A stretch of 7,043 bases of DNA from Faeciplasma avium. GTDB lineage: Bacteria; Bacillota; Clostridia; Oscillospirales; Ruminococcaceae. Where the stretch lies: assembly GCA_018713505.1 (NCBI GenBank), contig DVOL01000053.1, positions 1-7,043 on the forward strand, written 5' to 3'. The stretch's first letter is position 1. The number at the start of each line of letters is the position of its first letter. Positions 1 through 5,974 of the stretch are shown in pieces. The notes under the pieces were generated by a model. It worked only from the letters and a program-made list of their open reading frames with translations, had not been told where the DNA came from and ran no database searches. The position numbers were made by a program, and so were the translations under genes.

Positions 1-1930
1 TACCACAGGAGTCAATGCCCATCATTGGACGAGGCGGCAGATTTGTAATAGCGATACAGGTCTTTCCGACCAGTTCTTCCGGCTCGTAATACTCGTGAAT
101 ACCGCTTAAAATCACTCTATCTGTGCCTGTACCGTCATCTAAAACGAATTTAAGGAGCTTTTTGCTCTTTGGCACAGCTTCACATTCTTTTACCTTTACA
201 GCTCTGAAATCAGATTTTGAGAATGTTTCAAAATCTACAAACTCCTCAAACAGCGGCTCGATTTTCACATTGGAAAAATCAATTTTCTCCGGTTCTGCTT
301 TTGGTGTATCAGGAGCTTTTGCAGCTTCAGAATTTACACCAATTTCTTTCTTTACACCATCTAAGGGTTTCATTGTGGGGAACAAAAGGACATCCCTTAT
401 TGCAGACTGGTTTGTGAAGAGCATGACCATTCTGTCGATTCCGAAGCCTATGCCGCCTGTGGGGGGCATGCCTATCTCGAGGGCGTGGATGAAGTCCTCA
501 TCGATGGAGTTTGCCTCCTCGTCGCCAAGGCGCAGAAGCTCCTCCTGGCGGACAAATCTCTCACGCTGGTCTATCGGGTCGTTCAGCTCGCTGTAGGCGT
601 TGCACATCTCGCCGCAGTTTATAAACATCTCGAAGCGCTCTACATAGTCGGGATTGTCCGGCTTGCGCTTTGTGAGCGGGCTGATTTCTATGGGATGGTC
701 GGTTATGAAGGTGGGCTGAATAAGGTGCTTTTCGACATACTCCTCAAACATCAGGTTGAGGATATCTCCCTTTTTGTGCCTTGCCTTGGTGTACTCAAGA
801 TGGTGCTCGTCGGCGATTTTATACGCCTGCTCGTCGGTTGTTACCCCGTTCCAGTCGACTCCTGAGTATTTCTTGACGGCCTCCACCATGGTCATACGCA
901 AAAACGGCTTCTCAAGGTCGATTATATGCTCGCCGCAGGGAATCTGGAGGGTGCCCAGGACCTCGCCTGCGACATGGCGGTACATGCTCTCGGTCAGCTC
1001 CATCATGCCGTGATAGTCTGTATACGCCTGATATACCTCCATCATCGTGAACTCCGGGTTATGCCTTGTGTCAAGGCCCTCGTTGCGGAACACCCTGCCT
1101 ATCTCGTAGACACGGTCGAGTCCGCCGACAATAAGCCTCTTTAGGTGAAGCTCAAGGGATATTCTGAGCCTTACATCCTCGTTAAGAGCATTATAGTGAG
1201 TCTCAAAGGGGCGGGCGGAGGCTCCTCCTGCGTTCTGGACCAGCATAGGAGTCTCGACCTCGATAAAGCCCCTTGAATCAAGGAAGCGCCTTATCGAGCT
1301 GATTATTTTGGACCTGTTTATAAAGGTAGCCCTGACCTCGGGATTTACTATGAGGTCGGTGTATCTCTGACGGTATCTTGTGTCCCTGTCCTTAAGACCG
1401 TGCCACTTTTCTGGCAGGGGGCTTAAGGACTTTGAAAGAAGGGTTATATTCTTGGCGTGGAGCGAGACCTCTCCCCTTCTTGTGCGAAAGACAAAGCCCT
1501 CCACGCCGACGATATCGCCTATGTCCCACTTTTTGAAGCGGCTGTAGCACTCCTCGCCGACATCGTTTATCCTGACATAGCACTGAATACGCCCGCTCAT
1601 GTCCTGGACGGTTATGAAGCATGCCTTGCCCATATCCCTCCAGCCGACGATTCGCCCGGCTATTCTGTGAAGCTTCTCCTTTATCCTGTCAAGAGCCTCT
1701 GCGAGCCTTTGCTCATCCTCTCCGCACTCATTTTTAGCCTGGCTTTCCATTCGCTCATAATCCGCTTTAAGGCTGCTGGTGGATATGCTAAGGTCATAGC
1801 TTGTTATTTTAAAGGGGTCGCAGCCCTCCGCCCTGAGAGCCTCAAGCTTGTCAAGGCGTATTTTCCTCAGGGAGCCAAGCTCCTTTTCGGAAGCATCCTC
1901 ACGGGAGGATAAAATCTGTTCCTCTGACAC
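1..1930 (-). CDS. lysS: Lysyl-tRNA synthetase (class II) with C-terminal Trbp111-type tRNA-binding domain; 3' end cut by window edge
   Basis: Charges tRNA-Lys with lysine in the cytoplasm. 643 codons are visible. An N-terminal OB-fold anticodon-binding domain lies at about residues 90-170, around GRIVGWRDMGKACF. The class II catalytic core follows: motif 1 around GFIEVETPML (Pro228), motif 2 FRNEGLDTRHNPEF from Phe281, motif 3 GIGFGIDRMVML (Arg500), ending in LLFPTMKP near 522. A charged linker (about 523-560) leads to a Trbp111/EMAP-like OB domain with the recognisable KSKKLLKF, YYEPEELVGK and PRPMMGID stretches. Ordinary bacterial LysRS is about 500 residues and lacks this domain; some Clostridia have it, and bacterial MetRS commonly does. 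Roughly 20-30 residues are probably missing beyond the edge. The start is GTG at 1930, with AAAGGACGG upstream and no in-frame ATG nearby. It lies 76 bp after greA. Codon use changes sharply between core and appended domain (see findings). Identity is firm. Confidence 0.96.
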   Translation of the reverse strand, partial: MSEEQILSSREDASEKELGSLRKIRLDKLEALRAEGCDPFKITSYDLSISTSSLKADYERMESQAKNECGEDEQRLAEALDRIKEKLHRIAGRIVGWRDMGKACFITVQDMSGRIQCYVRINDVGEECYSRFKKWDIGDIVGVEGFVFRTRRGEVSLHAKNITLLSKSLSPLPEKWHGLKDRDTRYRQRYTDLIVNPEVRATFINRSKIISSIRRFLDSRGFIEVETPMLVQNAGGASARPFETHYNALNEDVRLRISLELHLKRLIVGGLDRVYEIGRVFRNEGLDTRHNPEFTMMEVYQAYTDYHGMMELTESMYRHVAGEVLGTLQIPCGEHIIDLEKPFLRMTMVEAVKKYSGVDWNGVTTDEQAYKIADEHHLEYTKARHKKGDILNLMFEEYVEKHLIQPTFITDHPIEISPLTKRKPDNPDYVERFEMFINCGEMCNAYSELNDPIDQRERFVRQEELLRLGDEEANSIDEDFIHALEIGMPPTGGIGFGIDRMVMLFTNQSAIRDVLLFPTMKPLDGVKKEIGVNSEAAKAPDTPKAEPEKIDFSNVKIEPLFEEFVDFETFSKSDFRAVKVKECEAVPKSKKLLKFVLDDGTGTDRVILSGIHEYYEPEELVGKTCIAITNLPPRPMMGIDSCG

Positions 1931-1969
1931 CGGCGTTTTCCGTCCTTTCAAATTATCTTATAAAGTAAA

Positions 1970-1999
1970 GAGGCTGCAAAGCCCAAGACCCACAGCCTC
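1970..1999 (-). terminator. Hairpin between greA and lysS, possible attenuator or partial terminator
   Basis: In the minus-strand transcript, GAGGCTG (1999-1993) pairs with CAGCCTC (1976-1970), seven base pairs around a 16-base loop. The following bases are U-rich but interrupted (CUUUACUUUAU). This is weaker than a classical intrinsic terminator. It starts just after the greA stop and ends about 40 bases before the lysS GTG, so it may lower read-through into lysS or set an mRNA end. No separate lysS promoter was recognised. Confidence 0.5.
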
Positions 2000-2006
2000 A
2001 TGCTAT

Positions 2007-2483
2007 CTATCTGTCTATATTCAGCACCTCGAACTTAAAGGTCCCGGCGGGCGCCTCGACCTCAAAGACATCGCCGACATGCTTTTTTAGGCACGCTCTG
2101 CCTATGGGCGACTCGTCCGAAATCTTGTTGCTGTCAGGGTCGGACTCGGTGGAGCCTACTATCTGGTACTCCACTATATCGTCAAGGTCAAAATCCTTGA
2201 GCTTTACAAAGGAGCCGATCCCCACCTCGTTCAGGGAGACGCTTCCGTCGTCGACTATGACGGCGTTAGCTATTACCGCCTCGAGGTCGGCAATCTGAGC
2301 CTCCAGCATGCCCTGCTCGTTTTTAGCCTCGTCGTACTCTGCGTTCTCGGAGAGGTCGCCGTAGGAGCGAGCCTCCTTGAGCTTCTCAGCTATCTCCTTG
2401 CGCCTTATCGTCACAAGATACTCAAGCTCCTCCTGAATCTTGTGAAAGCCCTCTCTTGACATTGTGGTTGATTTTATTGCCAT
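2007..2483 (-). CDS. greA: Transcription elongation factor GreA
   Basis: Binds RNA polymerase, enters the secondary channel and stimulates cleavage of back-tracked RNA so that stalled elongation complexes restart. The 158 residues match the usual GreA length. The N-terminal half (about 8-78) is the coiled-coil hairpin, with the family signatures REGFHKIQEELEYL and RSYGDLSENAEYDEAKNEQ; the acidic tip residues lie in DLSENAEYDEAK. The C-terminal half (about 84-158) is the FKBP-like domain with YQIVGSTESDP, the conserved ISDESPIGRA stretch and VFEVEAPAGTFKFEVLNI. The ATG at 2483 has GGAGGG eight bases upstream; a second in-frame ATG (MSREG, seven codons later) is possible but lacks as good a site. 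It leads the greA-lysS pair, an arrangement often seen in Firmicutes, and has its own consensus promoter. Confidence 0.97.
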   Translation of the reverse strand: MAIKSTTMSREGFHKIQEELEYLVTIRRKEIAEKLKEARSYGDLSENAEYDEAKNEQGMLEAQIADLEAVIANAVIVDDGSVSLNEVGIGSFVKLKDFDLDDIVEYQIVGSTESDPDSNKISDESPIGRACLKKHVGDVFEVEAPAGTFKFEVLNIDR

Positions 2484-2509
2484 TACCTTTTCCCTCCGAA
2501 AAATACTCC

Positions 2510-2539
2510 CGGCGCTAAAATAAGCCTTCTCCTGCGCCG
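2510..2539 (-). other. Hairpin in the greA 5' leader
   Basis: Between the greA promoter and its Shine-Dalgarno site, CGGCGC (2539-2534) can pair with GCGCCG (2515-2510) around an 18-base loop. It leaves the GGAGGG ribosome site free downstream, and no U tract follows, so it is not a terminator. It may stabilise the transcript or be fortuitous. Confidence 0.3.
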
Positions 2540-2551
2540 CCTTAATAAGCT

Positions 2552-2580
2552 ATTATAACCCTTTTTTGACCCACTGTCAA
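2552..2580 (-). promoter_or_regulatory. Consensus sigma-A promoter for greA(-lysS)
   Basis: On the minus strand, TTGACA (2580-2575), exactly 17 bp, then TATAAT (2557-2552): both hexamers match the housekeeping consensus fully. Transcription should begin near 2545, giving a leader of about 60 bases before the greA ATG. It sits 31 bp beyond the GH39 stop, so greA-lysS need not depend on read-through from GH39. An inverted repeat, TTGAC-N5-GTCAA (2580-2566), overlaps the -35 hexamer. Confidence 0.88.
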
Positions 2581-2611
2581 GCAGCGAGGCTCTTTAATCA
2601 GCCTTTTGCAG

Positions 2612-4120
2612 TTAGAGCGTGGTAGTCGCCCTTTCATAGTCGTAGCCACGGTCTGGCGTCAGACTGCTTTTTTTAAGCTCGGCGTAGACAAGGGCGTTTC
2701 TTCCAAGCGTAAGGCTGACGCTCAGCTCGCCGTCCGCAGCTATCCGTGAGGAGCCTATCAGCGGCCTTGCAGCCTCACGAAGAAGGCTAAGCTCGCTATC
2801 AGAAAGGCTTGACGGCTCTCCCATGTCGTGCCACAGCTTTAAGGGATTGCAGCAGCTCTCGTCTACGGTGCTGGTGACAAGGCTGTACTCCCCGCTTCCA
2901 GGAAGCAAAAGCCTAAGAGTAAGCTCCTTATTCTCTCCCTTAGGGCAGATGTTCCAGCAGCAGATTTTATAGCCCTCCTCGGTTTTCATGACTATAGCGT
3001 CGTCGTCCTTATACATACACTCGCCGTCAAGCTGCTTGAAGAACTTGAAGGCGTAGAAGGTGGGCTTTGGTATGCAGCCGTTTGCCACCATGCCGAAGCC
3101 TCCGTGGAAGGGGGTGAAGGGCACTCCCTGCTCCTCGAAGATGTCGCCGAAGGTCCAGTAGGAATAGGACTCGTTGACATCCCCAAGCCTTGAAAGCTGC
3201 CGCCCCAGATAGGCTGCGTTGAGGTTTGTGTCGTGAATCGGGCAGTTGGGGATGTAGGAGGTGTTAAACTCTGTTATATGTATGGGAAGCCCCCTGTACT
3301 CGGGGAAGCTGTCTATTATGTCACGGGTGGTTTTAAGATTTTCAAACCCAGCCTCCGACTCCATAAGCTTAGCGTAGCCGTAGTGACCGCTATGCTCGGG
3401 AAGCTCGGTGGTGTAGTGATGCCTTGTCACGAAGTCGATTTTTAGACCCTCGCTGCGGCAGAAGCTCATAAACTCGGATATCCACTCCTCGTCCCTGACG
3501 CCGCATATCGCCGGTCCTCCGACCTTAAACCTTGAATCAAGAGCCTTTATCGCCAAAAAGCTCTCCTTGAAGAGCTTAAAATACTCCTTCATGTCCGCCC
3601 TGTACCAGAATCCGGGCAGGTTAGGCTCGTTCCAGACCTCTATCGGGTACTCGTAAGCCTCCTCGCCGTACCTTTGAACAAGGTGGGAAAGCGTCGCCCT
3701 GACAAGCCGGCACCACTCCTCATAGCTCTTAGGAGGGGTGGTGTTGCCCTTCCAGTAAAAGATTGTCTGCTCCCCGGACGCAAGCCTTTTGGGCATAAAG
3801 CCAAGCTCGATAAACGGGCGGAGTCCAAGCTCCCTATAGCTGTCCATAACAAGGTCCAGATATGTAAAGTTGTACTCGACATGACAGGGACTGTCAGGGT
3901 TTCTGGGGCCCTCCCTGTACTCCTGATATATAGCCATATCGTCGCAGAAAAGGCCGTGTCCCCTTATATGCTTAAAGCCTATCTCCTTCTGAACCAGCTT
4001 TAGCTGCTCGTAATACTCCTTTTGAAGGGCAAGACCCATCCTTCCCGTGCCGACGCAGAAGTCCACCCTATTGTTAAACACCGCTCTGTCGTTTTCGGAT
4101 ATTTTAATGCTTCTTTCCAT
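2612..4120 (-). CDS. GH39 family beta-xylosidase (xylan 1,4-beta-xylosidase), intracellular
   Basis: Retaining glycoside hydrolase expected to remove xylose from the non-reducing end of xylo-oligosaccharides. The 502 residues agree with known GH39 beta-xylosidases of about 500. The TIM barrel fills roughly residues 10-340. The acid/base is Glu165 in EVWNEPNLPG and the nucleophile Glu284 in HITEFNTSY. Other family stretches are DFVTRHHYT, NLNAAYLGR, SYWTFGDIFEE, FHGGFGMV and IPKPTFYAFKFF; the last 150 or so residues should form the beta-sandwich domain. There is no signal peptide (it begins MERSIKISEN), so the enzyme should be cytoplasmic and act on imported oligosaccharides. The ATG at 4120 has AGGAGG five bases upstream. 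It has its own promoter and a structured leader. No xylan transporter, xylose isomerase or regulator is nearby. A GH39 enzyme with a different sugar preference cannot be excluded. Confidence 0.93.
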   Translation of the reverse strand: MERSIKISENDRAVFNNRVDFCVGTGRMGLALQKEYYEQLKLVQKEIGFKHIRGHGLFCDDMAIYQEYREGPRNPDSPCHVEYNFTYLDLVMDSYRELGLRPFIELGFMPKRLASGEQTIFYWKGNTTPPKSYEEWCRLVRATLSHLVQRYGEEAYEYPIEVWNEPNLPGFWYRADMKEYFKLFKESFLAIKALDSRFKVGGPAICGVRDEEWISEFMSFCRSEGLKIDFVTRHHYTTELPEHSGHYGYAKLMESEAGFENLKTTRDIIDSFPEYRGLPIHITEFNTSYIPNCPIHDTNLNAAYLGRQLSRLGDVNESYSYWTFGDIFEEQGVPFTPFHGGFGMVANGCIPKPTFYAFKFFKQLDGECMYKDDDAIVMKTEEGYKICCWNICPKGENKELTLRLLLPGSGEYSLVTSTVDESCCNPLKLWHDMGEPSSLSDSELSLLREAARPLIGSSRIAADGELSVSLTLGRNALVYAELKKSSLTPDRGYDYERATTTL

Positions 4121-4146
4121 GCTGACCTCCTAAATGGACTTATGGG

Positions 4147-4213
4147 GCGGGCAGAAGGAGCCTGCCGGCTGCTCCCGCCTCACTAGACGGGGTATCAGAG
4201 TCCCCCTGCCCGC
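4147..4213 (-). other. Structured 5' leader of GH39 mRNA, predicted three-way junction
   Basis: In the minus-strand RNA an 8-bp outer stem, GCGGGCAG (4213-4206) with CUGCCCGC (4154-4147), encloses two hairpins. One is GGGG (4205-4202) with CCCC (4192-4189); the other is GGAGC (4175-4171) with GCUCC (4161-4157). Each has a 9-base loop. The predicted transcription start lies only a few bases before the outer stem, and the AGGAGG ribosome site lies just after it. I do not recognise a known riboswitch class. Folding is judged by eye only. Confidence 0.5.
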
Positions 4214-4222
4214 TCTAAGAGG

Positions 4223-4251
4223 ATTTTAACATATCTGCGGGTGCTTGTAAA
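4223..4251 (-). promoter_or_regulatory. Probable sigma-A promoter for the GH39 gene
   Basis: On the minus strand, TTTACA (4251-4246), 17 bp, then TAAAAT (4228-4223). Each hexamer departs from consensus at one position, and the spacing is ideal. The start would fall near 4216, giving a leader of about 95 bases whose outer stem begins at 4213. It lies in the 174-bp gap after spoVAC, so GH39 is probably transcribed apart from the sporulation gene. Confidence 0.68.
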
Positions 4252-4294
4252 TAGCCGCCGGGGAATTTTATAAATATTTTCAGCCTGCCCGGCT

Positions 4295-4741
4295 TTATAC
4301 GACAGCCGAAATGATGCAGTATATCACGCCGTATACAGCGCTCGCCGCCGTGCCGTAAAGGATTACGGGTCCCGCTATAGAAAACACCCTCGCTCCGACT
4401 CCCAATACCCAGCCCTCGGTGCGAAACTCTATCGCCGGAGAGGCCACGGCGTTCGCAAAGCCGGTTATCGGGACAAGCGTCCCGGCCCCGCCGTGCTTGG
4501 CTATTGCGGGATATATCCCCAGCCCGGTCAAAAGCACGCTAAGAGCTATAAGAACAAGCGAGGTCGAGGCTCCTGCGTCCTTTTTGTCAAGTCCCAGGGA
4601 GGAAAAAAGCTCTAAAAGGGTCTGCCCTATTAAGGATATGGTTCCTCCCACCAAAAACGCCTTGGAGGTGTCCAAAAGAGCCTTGGAGCCTCTGGAGGCG
4701 TCCTTTGAAAGCTCCTTATACTGAGTGTTTGAAAGCTTCAT
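4295..4741 (-). CDS. spoVAC: Stage V sporulation protein AC (SpoVAC)
   Basis: Inner spore-membrane protein of the SpoVA channel that carries dipicolinic acid into the forespore and releases it at germination; in Bacillus, SpoVAC alone has been described as a mechanosensitive channel. The 148 residues match the family length. The charged N-terminus (1-27) is followed by hydrophobic segments at about 28-50, 60-81, 85-104 and 111-147. The best signature is GAGTLVPITGFANA (85-98), then SPAIEFRTEG (101-110), GVGARVF and SIAGPVILYG. The ATG at 4741 has GGAAGGAG seven bases upstream. Usual clostridial neighbours, spoVAD and spoVAE, do not follow: the next gene is GH39. It is divergent from the unknown gene at 4920. 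No convincing sigma-G promoter was found by eye. The family call is strong; function in this isolated context is inferred. Confidence 0.93.
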   Translation of the reverse strand: MKLSNTQYKELSKDASRGSKALLDTSKAFLVGGTISLIGQTLLELFSSLGLDKKDAGASTSLVLIALSVLLTGLGIYPAIAKHGGAGTLVPITGFANAVASPAIEFRTEGWVLGVGARVFSIAGPVILYGTAASAVYGVIYCIISAVV

Positions 4742-4829
4742 CTTCTCTCTCCTTCCTAAAAAAGCTCACAACGCTAGAATATCCCGCAGAGCAGGCAATA
4801 TACTAGGGAAAAGGCTTTTTTGAGGCGGC

Positions 4830-4865
4830 GGCCTCCGGCAGGATATTGACATCAAAGGCCTCCGG
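4830..4865. repeat. 9-bp direct repeat flanking the -35 element of the 4920 gene
   Basis: GGCCTCCGG occurs at 4830-4838 and again at 4857-4865, 27 bp apart start to start. The second copy lies inside the spacer of the promoter at 4846-4874 and the first just upstream of its -35. Placement suits an operator pair, but the repeat is short and GC-rich and may be chance. Confidence 0.4.
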
Positions 4866-4874
4866 GGGTATACT
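4846..4874 (+). promoter_or_regulatory. Sigma-A promoter for the coiled-coil membrane protein gene
   Basis: TTGACA (4846-4851), 17 bp, then TATACT (4869-4874), a full -35 match and a five-of-six -10 match. The start should be near 4881, giving a leader of about 40 bases to the ATG at 4920. It lies in the 178-bp divergent gap with spoVAC. Confidence 0.8.
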
Positions 4875-4919
4875 TATAGCATCAGGCGATATTCCAATAA
4901 CTAAACGGAGATTTATGCT

Positions 4920-5786
4920 ATGGCGGATAACGATAGAAAAAACGAGGGTCTTATCCCTAAGGAGGACCTTGAATACGAAAAGGAGCTTCTTGAAAAGGAG
5001 CAGCTTGAGCAAAAAATGCTTTATCAGAGGGAGCTTGAAAGAGCCGCCCGTGAAAAGGCGGACAGGGAGCGCCATGAGAGGGAGCTAAGGCAGCAGAAGG
5101 TCGAGCTTGTAAAGCTGAAGCAGGGAGTGATCGAAAGCTCGGAGACGATAAAGGAGGAGCCCAAGGAGGAAATTAAGCTCTCCCCCGGAAAAAGGCTTGC
5201 GGAGTTTTGGTACAGGTCAAAGTGGATAGTTATATTCTGCGTCTTTACCGCTTTGGTATTCGGCTACATCGTCTACGACACCGCAACACGCACCGACTAC
5301 GACCTCACCGTGCTTGTCGTTATGGACAATCAGTCCCTTTACGCAAGGACTCCTGAGCTTACAGCCTTCCTGGAGGAATACTGCGACGACATAAACGGAG
5401 ACGGCGAGGTAAATGTCCTCGTTTACAACATCTCGACAAACTACTCCGACCCGACGACCGTGACCTCCTCCCAGGCACAGCTTATGACTCAGCTTCAGCT
5501 CGGCGAGAATATGCTTATAATCTCGGACGGCACCACCGATTTCGAGGTGCACGACTTCACCGGCGAGCTTGAGGGCGAGTGCGTCACGGCTCTCGGGATA
5601 AGGCTAAATTGCAGTCTCACAAGGGATAAGCTCAAGTGGCAGCAGATGCCCGACGAGCTGTATATCGGCATAAGAGAGCCTGCTAGGCTTCTTTCCACCT
5701 CCTATGAGGAGATGTCCCAAAACTACGAAAACGCCCTTCCCACCTACCTCAGAATCTACGAGGCTATAGCCTCCAGCGAAAAATAA
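4920..5786 (+). CDS. Uncharacterised single-pass membrane protein with cytoplasmic coiled coil and outer domain
   Basis: I cannot assign a function. The 288 residues fall into three parts. Residues about 12-75 are very rich in Glu, Lys, Arg and Gln and should form a long helix or coiled coil. One membrane helix lies at about 102-119 (WIVIFCVFTALVFGYIVY), preceded by basic KRLAEFWYRSK, so the N-terminus is predicted inside and the C-terminus outside. The outer part (120-288) opens with alternating hydrophobic beta-like sequence and contains one EF-hand-like loop, DINGDGEV (157-164), then VNVLVYNIS. From memory, clostridial hypothetical proteins with a NGDGxV stretch after a membrane anchor exist, but this is a weak recollection. 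No signal peptidase site, lipobox or enzyme motif is visible. The ATG at 4920 has GGAG nine bases upstream; an ATG at 4915 is in another frame. It ends just before the tRNA promoter. Confidence 0.85.
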   Translation: MADNDRKNEGLIPKEDLEYEKELLEKEQLEQKMLYQRELERAAREKADRERHERELRQQKVELVKLKQGVIESSETIKEEPKEEIKLSPGKRLAEFWYRSKWIVIFCVFTALVFGYIVYDTATRTDYDLTVLVVMDNQSLYARTPELTAFLEEYCDDINGDGEVNVLVYNISTNYSDPTTVTSSQAQLMTQLQLGENMLIISDGTTDFEVHDFTGELEGECVTALGIRLNCSLTRDKLKWQQMPDELYIGIREPARLLSTSYEEMSQNYENALPTYLRIYEAIASSEK

Positions 5787-5836
5787 AAAAATTTTTTCAA
5801 AAAGGGGTTGACAAGCAGGATTTTCCGTTGTATAAT
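5784..5836 (+). promoter_or_regulatory. Consensus promoter with A/T-rich upstream element for the tRNA cluster
   Basis: TTGACA (5808-5813), 17 bp, then TATAAT (5831-5836), a complete consensus match. An A tract and T tract followed by more A's (about 5784-5805) occupies the position of an UP element, typical of stable-RNA promoters. The start should be near 5843, about 25 bases before tRNA-Val. The upstream gene's stop codon lies inside the A/T stretch and no terminator for that gene is obvious. Confidence 0.88.
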
Positions 5837-5867
5837 GTCAGAGTCGCCTGTCGAGGCGTCCTGATAC

Positions 5868-5943
5868 GGAAGCTTAGCTCAGCTGGGAGAGCATCTGCCT
5901 TACAAGCAGAGGGTCATAGGTTCGAGCCCTATAGTTTCCACCA
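5868..5943 (+). tRNA. tRNA-Val (anticodon UAC)
   Basis: The 76 bases fold as a standard cloverleaf. Acceptor GGAAGCT pairs with AGTTTCC (one G-U pair), the anticodon stem is TCTGC/GCAGA around CTTACAA, and the T loop reads TTCGAGC. The anticodon TAC is at 5901-5903. Discriminator A and CCA are encoded. First gene of the cluster. Confidence 0.97.
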
Positions 5944-5974
5944 TCGCCTCTGTGCTTCCCACGGAGGACGGTTT

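Noticed and set aside
123..1912. Several open frames on the plus strand (for example 123-596, 485-865, 1457-1912)
   Set aside because: They lie antisense to lysS, which has full LysRS motifs; their proteins resemble nothing and have no Shine-Dalgarno sites.
2104..2298. Plus-strand open frame antisense to greA
   Set aside because: Shadow of the conserved GreA reading frame.
3640..4003. Open frames within the GH39 gene on both strands
   Set aside because: Overlap a complete 502-residue GH39 enzyme with both catalytic residues; low-complexity shadow translations.
4255..4294. Terminator after spoVAC (GCCGGG with CCCGGC)
   Set aside because: The stem is only six pairs around a long AT-rich loop and no U tract follows the second arm.
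4419..4724. Plus-strand 101-codon open frame
   Set aside because: Antisense to spoVAC and not supported by any ribosome site or family resemblance.
4742..4800. Sigma-G promoter for spoVAC
   Set aside because: ATATTCTA-like sequence is present on the minus strand, but neither hexamer nor spacing fits the sigma-G consensus well enough.
4846..5088. Plus-strand frame overlapping the start of the coiled-coil protein gene
   Set aside because: It starts within the promoter region, and the 4920 frame has better spacing from GGAG and is far longer with coherent domains.
5385..5420. DINGDGEV loop as a dockerin module
   Set aside because: Dockerins have two such repeats in a domain of about 60 residues, usually at a terminus of a secreted protein; only one partial loop is present here.
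5784..5797. AAAAAA/TTTTTT palindrome read as a terminator for the upstream gene
   Set aside because: There is no GC stem; it is better placed as an A/T-rich element upstream of the tRNA promoter.
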